DNA of 39,965 nucleotides from Polyangiaceae bacterium. Lineage in GTDB: Bacteria; Myxococcota_A; Polyangia; Polyangiales; Polyangiaceae. The position numbers and the translations under genes are program-made. How positions within the stretch are numbered: position 1 is the stretch's first letter; every line of letters starts with the position of its first letter. The stretch lies in NCBI GenBank assembly GCA_025936115.1, contig JAICTZ010000055.1, positions 1 to 39,965 of the forward strand. The letters are read 5' to 3'. Under the pieces are notes generated by a model, which saw only the letters and a program-made list of their open reading frames with translations, was not told where the DNA came from and did no database searches. Below, in pieces: positions 26,278-35,294 of this stretch.

Positions 26278-29200
26278 ATGTTTGTTGCTTATAGGCGCCT
26301 GCTCACGCGAGAGCCGAAAGGAAACCGTCCACGTCCCGTGTCTGAAAACCACCACGAAAATCAGCCTGTTGTGGGCTCAGGGGGCGAAGGCTTTCGAATC
26401 GTTGGCATTGGGGCTTCGGCAGGCGGCCTCGAGTCGTTAGAGCAATTCTTCGGCGCCATGCCGCCTGACACGGGCATGGCCTTCGTGGTGGTTCAGCACC
26501 TGTCACCCGACTTCAAGACGTTGATGGCCGAGCTGCTCGCTCGCTATTCCGACATGGCGATCTCGCTCGCCGTCCAGGGTGAGCGCGTCGAGCCGAACCA
26601 CGTGTACCTGCTGCCGCCCGGCAAGGAGCTCGAGATCCACGGCGGCAAGCTCGTGCTTTCGGCGAAGGAGCCGCGCGCGCTGCCGCAGCCCATCGACGTA
26701 TTTTTCCGCTCGCTCGCCGCTGACGCCGGTAAGCGCGCCGTCGCGGTCGTGCTCTCCGGCAGCGGCAGCGACGGCTCGCACGGTATCCTCGCGGTGAAGG
26801 GCGCGGGCGGCATCGTGCTCGCCGAGAGCCCCGACACGGCGCACTTCGACGGGATGCCGACGAGCGCCGCCGCCACGGGGGTCGTCGATTTCGTGGGCGC
26901 CCCTCATGAGCTCGCCTCCCACCTGTGCGGCGCCGTGATCGTCCCGCGCGCCCCGACGGAGGAAGATGATCAGGAGCAGCTCGACCCGAACGATCCGCTC
27001 GCGCTCGTGCTCGGCTTGCTCGACCAGCAGTTCGGCATCGACTTCTCGCGCTACAAGCTCACGACCGTCAGCCGCCGCCTCGAACGCCGGGTGGCCCTCA
27101 AGGGCATGCCCGACATGGCGGCCTACCTCGAGGAGCTGCGCGCGAATCCCGTCGAGCTCGGCGCGCTCTATCAAGACCTGCTCATCGGCGTGACCCGCTT
27201 CTTCCGTGATCCGGAAGCCTTCGGCGTCATCGAAGAGACCGTGATCCCGGAAATCCTCTCCAAGGTGCCGGCGTCCGAGCAGATCCGTGTCTGGGTCGCG
27301 GGCTGTGCCACGGGTGAAGAAGCGTATTCGATCGCGCTGCTCTTTCACGAGCAGATGGCGCGGCTCGGTCGCCCCATCAACCTCAAGGTGCTCGCGACGG
27401 ACATGCATCGGATGTCGCTCGACGCCGCCTCGACGGGCATCTACGGACGCGACCAGCTCGCGCACGTCGATCCGGACCGGCGCTCGCGCTACTTCGTCGA
27501 GACGAACGCGGGGTACCAGGTCTCGTCCGACCTGCGACAGCTCGTCGTATTCGCTCCGCACAACGTGATGAAGGACGCGCCGTTCACGCGCATGCACCTC
27601 ATCACGTGCCGCAACCTGCTCATCTACCTGCGCCCCGACGCGCAGCGCAGCGTGCTCTCGCTCTTCCACTTCGGTCTCGCTTCGGGCGGCATCCTCGTGC
27701 TCGGCGCGAGCGAAACCATGGGGGCGCTCAGCCACGAGTTTACGACGCTGAACGAGCGCTGGAAGGTGTTTCGCAAGCGCCGCGACATCCGGCTCGTCGA
27801 GCCGCTCAGCCTCTCTCCGACCCGCGTCATGCCGGTCGATCGCAGCGCCTCGCTCGACGGCGGGCGTTCGCATCGCGTCGATCCTTCGCTGCTCCAGAGC
27901 TACGACCGGCTGCTCGATCGCTTCATGCCGCCCGCTTTCCTGGTGGACGAAAGCGGCAAGCTGCTCGACACCTTTGCCGGCGCCGAGCGCTACCTCAGAC
28001 CGAAATCACGTCGACCGAGCTCGAACCTGATCGACTTACTCGACGGCGACCTCCGGACGGTCGTCTCGGGCACGCTCGCGCGCGTCATGCGCGAGCGCGC
28101 CGCCGTGTGTTGTCCGAGCGTGACCGTGACGGACGGCACGGGTGCGACGCAGGAGCTCCGCGTGCGTATCGAGCTCGTGATGCAGCCGCGCGCCGACCAG
28201 AGCCACATCCTGATCGTGCTCGAATCGGCGTCGCATCCGGCGGAGCCCGCCCGGACGGAGGCTACGTTTCCCGCCGCGCCCGTCGGGCAACTCAGCGTCG
28301 CGCAGGCGTCGAACGAGCGCATGCAGACGCTCGAGGGCGATCTCTCGTATGCGCGCGAGATCCTGCAGTCGACGGTCGAGGAGCTCGAAACTAGCAACGA
28401 GGAGTTGCAGGCGACGAACGAGGAGCTCGTCGCGTCCAACGAAGAGCTCCAGAGCACGAACGAGGAGCTCCATTCGGTGAACGAGGAGCTCTACACGGTC
28501 AACGCCGAATATCAGACCAAGATCGAGGAGCTGCAGCAGCTCAACGCCGACGTCGCGCACCTGCTCGAGGGGACCGAGGTCGGCACGATCTTCCTCGATC
28601 GCGACTTGCGCATCCGTCGCTACACCGAGCGCGTCGCGCGCGTGTTTCGCATTCAGGAGCGTGACATCGGGCGTGAGATCCGCGACTTCACGCACACCCT
28701 GCAGCGCCCGAGCTTGCTCGACGAAATCGGGCGCGCGCTCCACCAGGGTATCGTCACGGAGGACGAAGTGCGCGACGCGAACGGCACGCCGCACTTCTTG
28801 CGCATCCTGCCGTATCGCACGGGCGGGCGCGGCGCGGACGGCCCCGATACCGCTACGCGTCCCATCTCGGGCGTCGTCCTCACCATCACGGACATCTCGG
28901 CCCTCAAGGCGGCGCAGACCGAAATCGACCGGCGCCAGGATCAAATCCAGCAGCTGCTCGAGTCGACGGCCGAGGCCATCTACGGCGTCGACACGGACGG
29001 CAAGTGCACCTTTTGCAATCCGGCGTGCGTGCGCCTGCTCGGCTACCGCTCCGCCACCGAGCTCATCGGTCGCGACATGCACGACGTGATTCACCGCGTC
29101 GGCGCCGCGGGCCAAAACGGACACGGATGCGGACTCCAAAACGCCTTCAGCGGCGCCGGTCCGGCCCACTCGAGCGAAGAGACGTTTTGGCGCGCCGACG

Positions 29201-30465
29201 GCACGACGTTTCCCGCCGAATACTGGAGCCATCCCGTCGAACACGACGGGCAAGTCTCCGGCGCCGTCGTCACCTTCCTCGACATCACCGAACGGCGCCA
29301 AGCCGAAGACGAGGTGCGCGCCGCGGCCCGCCGCCGCGAGCGCTTCCTCGCCATGCTCTCGCACGAGCTCAGGAATCCGCTCGCCGCCGTGCTGAACGCC
29401 GTTCGGCTCGTGAGCGCGGGCGGCGGCTCGCCGGAAGTGCAAGCCAAAGCGCGCAGCGTCATCGATCGTCAGGGACATCACATGGCGCGTCTGCTCGACG
29501 ACCTGCTCGACGTGTCGCGCATCACGAGCGGCAAATTCGAGCTCAGAAAGGAGCTCGTTCGCGTCGACGACTCGGTGAAGGCTGCGATCGAGGCGATCGA
29601 GCCGTTGATCCGCGAAAATGGGCTGACGCTCGTGACGAAGCTGCCCCAGACGCCCGTCACCGTCGAGGGCGACGGCGCGCGCCTGCAGCAGGTCGCAGCG
29701 AACCTCTTGTCGAACGCGGCGCGGCACTCGCCCCCGGGCTCGCGCATCGAGCTCACGCTGCGCGCCGAGGGCGATCAAGCGGTGCTCAGCGTGCGTGACT
29801 TCGGCGCCGGCATCGACGCGCAGCTGCTGCCGAAAATCTTCGAGCTCTTCGTGCAATCCGAGCAGGCGTCGCGCCGCGCGAACGGCGGGCTCGGCATTGG
29901 ACTTGCTCTCGTGCGGCGCATCGTCGACTTGCACGAAGGTACCGTCGAGGCCAAGAGCCAGGGCCGCGGCTGCGGCAGCGAGTTCATCGTGAAAATACCT
30001 ACTTCCACTACGAGCCCCGATCATTCGAGCAAAGCGCCGATCGCCGACGAGGCATGCCGCATCGTCCTCGTCGAGGATCAGCCCGACGCGCGCGAGATGA
30101 TGCGAGCGCTGCTCGAGCTGCGCGGTCACACGGTGATCGACGTCGGTAACGCCTACGAAGCGATCGACACCATCCGCAACGAGCGACCCGACGCCGCCGT
30201 GGTCGATATCGGGCTGCCCGAGCTCAGCGGCTACGACGTAGCGCGCGCCGTGCGCAAGAGTCCCGGCTGCGGAGACATGCTGCTCGTGGCGCTCACCGGC
30301 TACGGGTCGCAATCCGACGTGCGCCAGGCCGAGGAAGCCGGCTTCGACGCGCACCTCACGAAGCCAGCGGAACCCGAACGGCTGTTCCGCCTGATCGCGA
30401 ACCGCGCGGCCGTGCACCGACGCCGGAGCGACACGTGGAACGAGGTCGGACCTCGCGAAAACTGA
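26278..30465 (+). CDS. CheB-CheR-PAS-histidine kinase-receiver hybrid protein
   Basis: A single protein of about 1395 residues. Residues about 40-225 are a CheB methylesterase with GIGASAGG (serine), VVQHLSPDFKT (histidine) and SGSGSDGSHG (aspartate). Residues about 250-520 are CheR with the SAM-binding WVAGCATGEEAYSIA and NLLIYLRPDA. A coiled coil of NEEL heptads follows (about 685-762), then two PAS domains, a HisKA domain with phospho-acceptor H1029 (LSHELRNPL), an HATPase with NLLSNAARHSPPG and GGLGIGLALVRRI, and a receiver with D1310 (VVDIGLPELSG). It should link methyl-transfer-type sensing to phosphorelay. No receptor or CheA gene is adjacent. The start is uncertain: ATG 26278, ATG 26236 or GTG 26338 (just before the CheB motif). 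Confidence 0.93.
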   Translation: MFVAYRRLLTREPKGNRPRPVSENHHENQPVVGSGGEGFRIVGIGASAGGLESLEQFFGAMPPDTGMAFVVVQHLSPDFKTLMAELLARYSDMAISLAVQGERVEPNHVYLLPPGKELEIHGGKLVLSAKEPRALPQPIDVFFRSLAADAGKRAVAVVLSGSGSDGSHGILAVKGAGGIVLAESPDTAHFDGMPTSAAATGVVDFVGAPHELASHLCGAVIVPRAPTEEDDQEQLDPNDPLALVLGLLDQQFGIDFSRYKLTTVSRRLERRVALKGMPDMAAYLEELRANPVELGALYQDLLIGVTRFFRDPEAFGVIEETVIPEILSKVPASEQIRVWVAGCATGEEAYSIALLFHEQMARLGRPINLKVLATDMHRMSLDAASTGIYGRDQLAHVDPDRRSRYFVETNAGYQVSSDLRQLVVFAPHNVMKDAPFTRMHLITCRNLLIYLRPDAQRSVLSLFHFGLASGGILVLGASETMGALSHEFTTLNERWKVFRKRRDIRLVEPLSLSPTRVMPVDRSASLDGGRSHRVDPSLLQSYDRLLDRFMPPAFLVDESGKLLDTFAGAERYLRPKSRRPSSNLIDLLDGDLRTVVSGTLARVMRERAAVCCPSVTVTDGTGATQELRVRIELVMQPRADQSHILIVLESASHPAEPARTEATFPAAPVGQLSVAQASNERMQTLEGDLSYAREILQSTVEELETSNEELQATNEELVASNEELQSTNEELHSVNEELYTVNAEYQTKIEELQQLNADVAHLLEGTEVGTIFLDRDLRIRRYTERVARVFRIQERDIGREIRDFTHTLQRPSLLDEIGRALHQGIVTEDEVRDANGTPHFLRILPYRTGGRGADGPDTATRPISGVVLTITDISALKAAQTEIDRRQDQIQQLLESTAEAIYGVDTDGKCTFCNPACVRLLGYRSATELIGRDMHDVIHRVGAAGQNGHGCGLQNAFSGAGPAHSSEETFWRADGTTFPAEYWSHPVEHDGQVSGAVVTFLDITERRQAEDEVRAAARRRERFLAMLSHELRNPLAAVLNAVRLVSAGGGSPEVQAKARSVIDRQGHHMARLLDDLLDVSRITSGKFELRKELVRVDDSVKAAIEAIEPLIRENGLTLVTKLPQTPVTVEGDGARLQQVAANLLSNAARHSPPGSRIELTLRAEGDQAVLSVRDFGAGIDAQLLPKIFELFVQSEQASRRANGGLGIGLALVRRIVDLHEGTVEAKSQGRGCGSEFIVKIPTSTTSPDHSSKAPIADEACRIVLVEDQPDAREMMRALLELRGHTVIDVGNAYEAIDTIRNERPDAAVVDIGLPELSGYDVARAVRKSPGCGDMLLVALTGYGSQSDVRQAEEAGFDAHLTKPAEPERLFRLIANRAAVHRRRSDTWNEVGPREN

Positions 30466-30480
30466 CGGGCGCGAGCGAGC

Positions 30481-32121
30481 TCAGGGCGCGGGACCGAAGC
30501 GAATCTCCCGTTCGGCGAGCGCCGCGGCGCTCATGCCCGCCGCGGGCGCGAACCCCGCCGCGAAGCGCTCGGCGAGGGCCGTGATCGTGAGGCTCGGGTT
30601 CACGCCCAGGTTGCCCGGGATCACGCTGCCGTCGCACACGTAAAGCCCGGGGTGACCGAACACTTCGTGCCGGGCGTCGATGACGCCGGTTGCCGGCGCG
30701 TCCGCGATGCCGCACCCACCCAAAATGTGAGCCGTGGCGGGGGTTCGCAAAAGCACCTCGGAGACCACGTTCTGCGCTTCACCGTGCAGCTCTTCGGCCA
30801 AGATCTCGGCCGCGGCCTGGGCGACCGGCAGGTAGCTCGGCACCGGCTTGTCCGTCGCGTGTCCCTCGAGCCTGCGCTTGCCGAGCAGCGAGCGGCCGAG
30901 CCGCAGGCGCAGGTGCTGATCGAGCGTTTGCATCACGAGCAGAATGACGGTGCTCCGCGCCCAATCCATGACGGCCCACAGCCGTAAGATCTGCGGCAAG
31001 CGCCGTACGATGCGGCCGAACATTTTGAGCGGTCGCGTGAGCGCGCTGCCGTCCGGGGTGAGGGGCACACCGAGCAAGCGCATCGCGCCCGAGCCGCGGG
31101 AGTAGCGGACGTTTTCGATCTTGGTCAGCGAGTTCGGGTGAAAGGCGGCGCCGATCGCGATGCCGCGCGCGAGATCGCGATGGGCCTCGAAGCTCGTCGC
31201 GCCGAGTAAGCTCTCGCCGTTCGTTCGCACGAATTGACCGAGCGCTCCGGAGACGTTCGGCAGCGTGCCGAATTCGTCCCGATTCTTGAGCAGGAGCTCG
31301 ACCGTGCCGAGCACGCCCGCCGCGAGCACGACGCGAGCGGCGCGAAACCGGCGACGTCCCGCGCCGAACCACGCCGTCGTCCGCTCCGTTTCGAGCTCGT
31401 AGCCGCCCTCGACCGGCACGATACGTACGGCTTTGGTTTCGGGTACGACCTGCGCGCCAAAGCGTTCTGCAAAGTAGAGGTAGTTTTGATCGAGCGTATT
31501 TTTCGCGCGGAAGCGGCAGCCGACCATGCAACCGCCACAGAGCACGCAGCCAGTGCGTTCGGGGCCTGCGCCCGAGAAGTAGGGGTCGGGTACGCTGACG
31601 CCCGCTTGCCCGAAGTACACGCCGACTTCGGTCGGGTGAAAGGTCGCGCCCGCGCCCATGCGTGCGCTCACGCGCCGGAGCGTCTCTTCGCCTTCTTCGA
31701 GCGCGGGGTTCGTCGTGACGCCGAGCATGCGGCGTGCGGTCTCATAGTGCGGCTCGAGCTCGCTCCGCCACGCCACGGCGCCGCCCCACGACGGATCGGC
31801 GAAGACCTCGTCGTGCGGACGCATCAGCGTGTTGGCGTAGACGAGGCTGCCGCCGCCCACGCCCGCGCCGTGGAGCACCATCACCCCCTTGAGCAGGGTG
31901 ATGTTCTGGATGCCGAAGCAGCGGAGCTTGGGCGCCCACAGGTATTTGAAGGCGTTCCAATTCGTCTTGGGAAAGTCCGTGGGGCGCCAGCGTTTCCCTG
32001 CCTCGAGCACCGCGACTCGGTAACCCTTTTGCGCGAGCCGCATCGCCGCGACGCTGCCGCCGAAGCCGCTGCCGACCACGATGAAGTCGAACGGTTCCTC
32101 GGCGGACGCGCTCGGGTCCAT
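30481..32121 (-). CDS. GMC oxidoreductase resembling cholesterol oxidase
   Basis: A 546-residue FAD-dependent oxidoreductase. The FAD-binding GSGFGG is at residues 17-22, followed by VLEAGKRW and the flavin-contacting GAGVGGGSLVYAN. The C-terminal active site has THE typical TAHILGGC histidine (about 462) and LYVCDGSVIPGNLGVNPSLT with the conserved asparagine (about 507). The overall sequence is close to the ChoD-type branch. Around residues 190-202 it has CVLCGGCMVGCRFRAKN, with a C-x2-C-x2-C-x3-C spacing like a ferredoxin cluster site. A sterol or other bulky alcohol is a likely but unproven substrate. ATG 32121 begins right before the FAD domain. Divergent from thpR with 62 bases between. 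Confidence 0.9.
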   Translation of the reverse strand: MDPSASAEEPFDFIVVGSGFGGSVAAMRLAQKGYRVAVLEAGKRWRPTDFPKTNWNAFKYLWAPKLRCFGIQNITLLKGVMVLHGAGVGGGSLVYANTLMRPHDEVFADPSWGGAVAWRSELEPHYETARRMLGVTTNPALEEGEETLRRVSARMGAGATFHPTEVGVYFGQAGVSVPDPYFSGAGPERTGCVLCGGCMVGCRFRAKNTLDQNYLYFAERFGAQVVPETKAVRIVPVEGGYELETERTTAWFGAGRRRFRAARVVLAAGVLGTVELLLKNRDEFGTLPNVSGALGQFVRTNGESLLGATSFEAHRDLARGIAIGAAFHPNSLTKIENVRYSRGSGAMRLLGVPLTPDGSALTRPLKMFGRIVRRLPQILRLWAVMDWARSTVILLVMQTLDQHLRLRLGRSLLGKRRLEGHATDKPVPSYLPVAQAAAEILAEELHGEAQNVVSEVLLRTPATAHILGGCGIADAPATGVIDARHEVFGHPGLYVCDGSVIPGNLGVNPSLTITALAERFAAGFAPAAGMSAAALAEREIRFGPAP

Positions 32122-32183
32122 GGACACCGAGTCTAGCTCTCGGGCCGTGACACCGCGCCGTTCGTGACGTAGGCGAAGGTAGG

Positions 32184-32756
32184 ATGCCGCGCCCGAACTG
32201 GTTTTTCGCCTTTCCGCTCGACGGCGCTTTTCTCGGTGCGCTGCCGCCGCCGCCGGCGTCCGTCCGCTGCTTTCATCCCGAGGATTTGCACCTGACACTC
32301 GCGTTCCTCGGTGGCTGCGGGGAAGCGGCCGCCGAGCGTGCGCTCGCGACGCTCGACGCCGAGCTCGTGCGCGCGCCGCTCGCGGCCTTGCCGATCTCGC
32401 TCGGCCAGGTGCAGCCGTTCGGCGGTTCGCGACGCGACTACACGGCGCTCTCGGCGCTGCTCGTCGAAGGACGCGTCGCAGTCGCGCGCTGCCTGACGGA
32501 GCTCGGTGGCCTCTTGTGTGAAATCGCCCTCTCGCGCCGGCCGAGCCGCCGGGCGCTGCCCCACGTCACCCTCGCGCGCCCTCGACGCCGCGCGACGGAC
32601 GCCGACCGCGCGAGCGGCCTTTCGTGGGCGAGCTCGCTCGAGCTTGGCGGCGTGCGTCAAACGCTCGGCCGTATTGCGCTCTACACGTGGGCGGAGATGC
32701 GCCGCGAACGGCTTTTCCGCATCGTCGCGGAACGAAAACTCTCGGTGCGAGGTTGA
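32184..32756 (+). CDS. thpR: RNA 2',3'-cyclic phosphodiesterase
   Basis: A 190-residue 2H-phosphoesterase that opens 2',3'-cyclic phosphates in RNA. Both catalytic histidine motifs are intact: HLTLAFLG (H36) and HVTLARPR (about residue 127), symmetrically placed in the bilobed fold. MPRPNWFFAFPLDG at the N-terminus and QPFGGSRRDY are also family-typical. The length is normal. The ATG at 32184 is the only sensible start. The gene is divergent from the GMC oxidoreductase gene and 160 bases before the DUF2141 gene. Confidence 0.94.
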   Translation: MPRPNWFFAFPLDGAFLGALPPPPASVRCFHPEDLHLTLAFLGGCGEAAAERALATLDAELVRAPLAALPISLGQVQPFGGSRRDYTALSALLVEGRVAVARCLTELGGLLCEIALSRRPSRRALPHVTLARPRRRATDADRASGLSWASSLELGGVRQTLGRIALYTWAEMRRERLFRIVAERKLSVRG

Positions 32757-32904
32757 CGAGGCGAGCTAAAACCCGCAACGTTGAGGTGATTGTCCCGCAA
32801 CGCGACGCGCGGTCTCATGGCGCGTCGCTGTCGCGGGCCTGTTCTCGTGTCGGTGGAAGTGAGCCGTGAGGAAGCTTCGGTACATCTTAGAACGTATGAG
32901 CTTT

Positions 32905-32909
32905 TGGAG
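32905..32909 (+). promoter_or_regulatory. Strong Shine-Dalgarno deciding the DUF2141 start
   Basis: GGAGG occurs six bases before the ATG at 32916 and nowhere before other in-frame starts. It selects 32916 rather than 32790, and the protein from 32916 begins with a complete signal peptide. Confidence 0.8.
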
Positions 32910-32915
32910 GATTGG

Positions 32916-33356
32916 ATGACACGCCTCGTCGGGCTCGCATTGCCCGCTCTTGCTTCTTTGCTCCTCGCGATGAGCACCCCCGCCTACGGTGAGGGCGCGC
33001 TTCCCCACAACGAGGTGCGACTCGAGGTATCGGTGGGGAGCGGTCGCGGTCGCGTGCTCTGCGGTGTGTACGAGCGTTCCGGCTGGCTCAAGCGTCCGGT
33101 GCATGCCTCCACGGCCTCCATTCGGGGTAACCTCGCCGTTTGCCAGTTTGCCGATCTGCACCCCGGCACGTACGCCGTCGGCGCGTTCCAGGACGAGAAC
33201 TCGAATGGCCGGCTCGATCGGAGCTGGACGGGCGGCGCCGCTGAGCCTTGGTGCGTCTCGCATGAAACGCGGGGTACCATCGGTCCGCCCTCCTTCTCGT
33301 CGGCGAGCTTCCCGGTGAACGCGGGTACGGTGACGTTCCGCTGCCGCGCCCGCTAG
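32916..33356 (+). CDS. Secreted DUF2141 protein
   Basis: A 146-residue exported protein. The signal peptide (LVGLALPALASLLLAMSTPAYG) is followed by a DUF2141 domain: strand EVRLEVSVGSGRGRVLCGVY, then VCQFADLHPGTYAVGAFQDEN and the Ca-like loop NSNGRLDRSW, ending FPVNAGTVTFRC. DUF2141 proteins are small periplasmic beta-sandwich proteins of unknown function. The start at 32916 is set by GGAGG six bases upstream, so the longer open frame from 32790 is not used. The gene stands alone; 160 bases separate it from thpR. Two copies of CCCGCAACG lie about 24 bases apart in that space. Confidence 0.85.
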   Translation: MTRLVGLALPALASLLLAMSTPAYGEGALPHNEVRLEVSVGSGRGRVLCGVYERSGWLKRPVHASTASIRGNLAVCQFADLHPGTYAVGAFQDENSNGRLDRSWTGGAAEPWCVSHETRGTIGPPSFSSASFPVNAGTVTFRCRAR

Positions 33357-33488
33357 GCACTTCGCTCGCCCGGTTCCGCTGCACGCCGCCGCTGGCGCGG
33401 TCCCTTCCCGCCCAGGGGGAAACCCTGTGTTTGCGCTCTGCCGGAGTCACCCTCGCCGGTGATGGCCGAGCGGGCTATGGTCGGCCGC

Positions 33489-34946
33489 ATGAACGCCCGG
33501 GAGCGCGACCGCTTTCGCCGGGGCGCCCTCGCGTGCACCTGGGCGACCGTGCTCGCGGGTGCGTCGCTCGCTGCAGCCTGCGCGGACTCGCCGCCGCCGC
33601 CGCCCGTCGAGCCCGCAGCGCCCGCTCCTTCAGCCGCCGCCGACTCGCCGTCGGACTCGGCCAACGATTGGCTGCGCCGTGGTGAAGCCCTGGTGAGACT
33701 CGGCGAAACCGGCAACCATGACGCCTTCGTCCAGGCGCGGGAAGTGCTCGAGCGCTGCGTGGCGCGCGAACCGGGCTCGGCGACGTGCCAATACCTCTTG
33801 GGGGAGTCGTGCGAGTACACGGACGACGAAGCCTGCGCGGCGCGCGCGTACACGGCCGCGATCGTCGAAGCGCCCGCGACGGCCGAGTACTACGCGCCGC
33901 TCGCGGAAACGTACCTGCGTTTCAAGCTGTACACCCAAGCCGAGCAGGTCCTGTACGAGGGCATTCGCCGCGTTCCACGTGAGCTAGAGAACGCGCCCGC
34001 CGTCCTCGGTCTGTTCCGGCTGCTCGCCGCTTCAGCGCAGCGCCGCGGCGACGAGCAGGCTCGCGTGGAGGCGCTCGAATCCGGCGCGCGGGAAATCGGC
34101 AGCGATCCCGAGCTCGACTTCGAGCTCGGCACGGCCTACGCAAACCTCGAGCCGCCGCGCATGGCCGACGCTGCGCGCACGCTCCGCCGTTTTCAGCAAC
34201 GTGCCTGCCACGACGAGCCGCTTCCCCGCTACAAGGAGCCGTGCGAGCGGGCGGGCACGCTGCTCGAGGCGCTCGGCGACGTTCCGGCGAACGTACTGCC
34301 GCCCGCAGTGGCGCCCCGCTCGACGTCGGAGGCGGCAGCGACGCCCGTGCGCTTGCCGGCGGTGCCGAACTTTCCCGAGCGTCCTCGCGTCGACGGCGAC
34401 GCGTTCACGGTGTGGGGCGCAAGTTACGCGTTGCGCAGCCGTGCGCACCGTCGCGACGTCGTGCGCGAGGGTCCAGATCGCTTCATCGCGATCACCGGCT
34501 ACGTCACGAAGACGAACCTGCCCGATGCCCCGAAGTGCGCCGTGCACCGGCCGGGACGCGCCGATCCGCCTGGCTGCCCGCGCCCGCTGCCGACCTTTTG
34601 GCTCGGTGACAGCAAGGACGCACCGCCGAGCGAGTGCATTCGCGTCGTCGGCTGGGCCTCGAACTACGCGCAGATCTTCGAGGCCATCCGCGCCTTCGAT
34701 CGCCACGTGCCGAGTCAGTACATCGACGGCTTTTGGGGCGTCTCCGTGCCGGACCCGCTGCCCATGGCAGGCGCGAAGCTGACGGTCCGCGGCACCTACG
34801 ACACCGCGTTTGCGCTCGCCGGCGCGAGTCGCGAGCTCGATACGGAGATGGGCTTTTTGAGTTATCAGAGCCAAAAAGTGCTCGAGCCGGCGGCCGAGCT
34901 CGGGACACTGCCGGGCGTGACGCGCAGGACGCCGGTTTCTCACTGA
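33489..34946 (+). CDS. TPR-like lipoprotein
   Basis: A 485-residue lipoprotein. The signal peptide (LACTWATVLAGASLAAAC) ends in a lipobox and is followed by a proline-rich linker (DSPPPPPVEPAAPAPSAA). Residues about 60-260 are helical repeats of tetratricopeptide type (WLRRGEALVRLGETG, AREVLERCVAREPGSATCQYLLGE, YAPLAETYLRFKLYTQAEQVLYEGI). The C-terminal 180 residues form another domain (YVTKTNLPDAPKCAVHRPGR, FWGVSVPDPLP) that I do not recognise, likely beta-rich. The ATG at 33489 gives the shortest complete signal peptide; ATG 33462 or 33477 are possible. A role in envelope protein assembly is plausible but not shown. Confidence 0.8.
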   Translation: MNARERDRFRRGALACTWATVLAGASLAAACADSPPPPPVEPAAPAPSAAADSPSDSANDWLRRGEALVRLGETGNHDAFVQAREVLERCVAREPGSATCQYLLGESCEYTDDEACAARAYTAAIVEAPATAEYYAPLAETYLRFKLYTQAEQVLYEGIRRVPRELENAPAVLGLFRLLAASAQRRGDEQARVEALESGAREIGSDPELDFELGTAYANLEPPRMADAARTLRRFQQRACHDEPLPRYKEPCERAGTLLEALGDVPANVLPPAVAPRSTSEAAATPVRLPAVPNFPERPRVDGDAFTVWGASYALRSRAHRRDVVREGPDRFIAITGYVTKTNLPDAPKCAVHRPGRADPPGCPRPLPTFWLGDSKDAPPSECIRVVGWASNYAQIFEAIRAFDRHVPSQYIDGFWGVSVPDPLPMAGAKLTVRGTYDTAFALAGASRELDTEMGFLSYQSQKVLEPAAELGTLPGVTRRTPVSH

Positions 34947-34987
34947 CGTTCGCCGTCAGACCTTCACTGACGTTCGCGCTGAAACCC
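34940..34987. repeat. 24-base imperfect tandem repeat and hairpin at a gene end
   Basis: TCACTGACGTTCGC occurs at 34940-34953 and again at 34964-34977, a spacing of 24 bases. Inside the first copy CTGACG-TTCGC-CGTCAG (34943-34959) is a perfect 6-5-6 hairpin that overlaps the stop codon of the TPR-like lipoprotein gene. It may act as a transcription end signal between this gene and the convergent short lipoprotein, although no U-run follows. Confidence 0.4.
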
Positions 34988-34995
34988 TCGCGCAC

Positions 34996-35217
34996 TCAGT
35001 GGATGCTGGTCCCGCCCGCGCTGATCCCGCCTGTTCCTGCGCCTGGCCCGATGCCGCCCGTGCCCGTGCCGCCGGTCCCTAGCGTGCCGCCGGTTCCCAG
35101 CGTGCCGCCGCTGCCGTGAGGTGGGACCGGCTGCGCGATCCCGTCCGGGCCCTCGTGCGAGCACGCGAACGGCGTCGCGAGGAGCAGTGCAATCATTAGA
35201 GGTCGTGCGTCGCGCAT
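34996..35217 (-). CDS. Short lipoprotein with GTGG repeats, possibly truncated
   Basis: A 73-residue lipoprotein. The signal peptide LMIALLLATPFAC ends at a lipobox-like cysteine, and the rest is a linker of repeats (GGTLGTGGTLGTGGTGTGG). ATG 35217 is well supported by GGAGG seven bases upstream. Similar Gly/Thr linkers elsewhere in this window (9494-10102) lead to a Cys-rich domain, which is absent here, so the gene may have lost its C-terminal domain. It ends 50 bases from the stop of the convergent TPR-like lipoprotein gene. Small and low-complexity, so only moderately certain. Confidence 0.55.
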   Translation of the reverse strand: MRDARPLMIALLLATPFACSHEGPDGIAQPVPPHGSGGTLGTGGTLGTGGTGTGGIGPGAGTGGISAGGTSIH

Positions 35218-35294
35218 GGCTTCGCCTCCGCCGTTGATGCTTGCAGCCGCCGTGCCTGCGGCATTCCGCGTACGGCGCCGGTCGCGGAGCACGA

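Noticed and set aside
28036..30417. Long minus-strand open frame opposite the CheB-CheR-kinase gene
   Set aside because: Antisense shadow of a strongly conserved multidomain gene, with no start context and no domains of its own.
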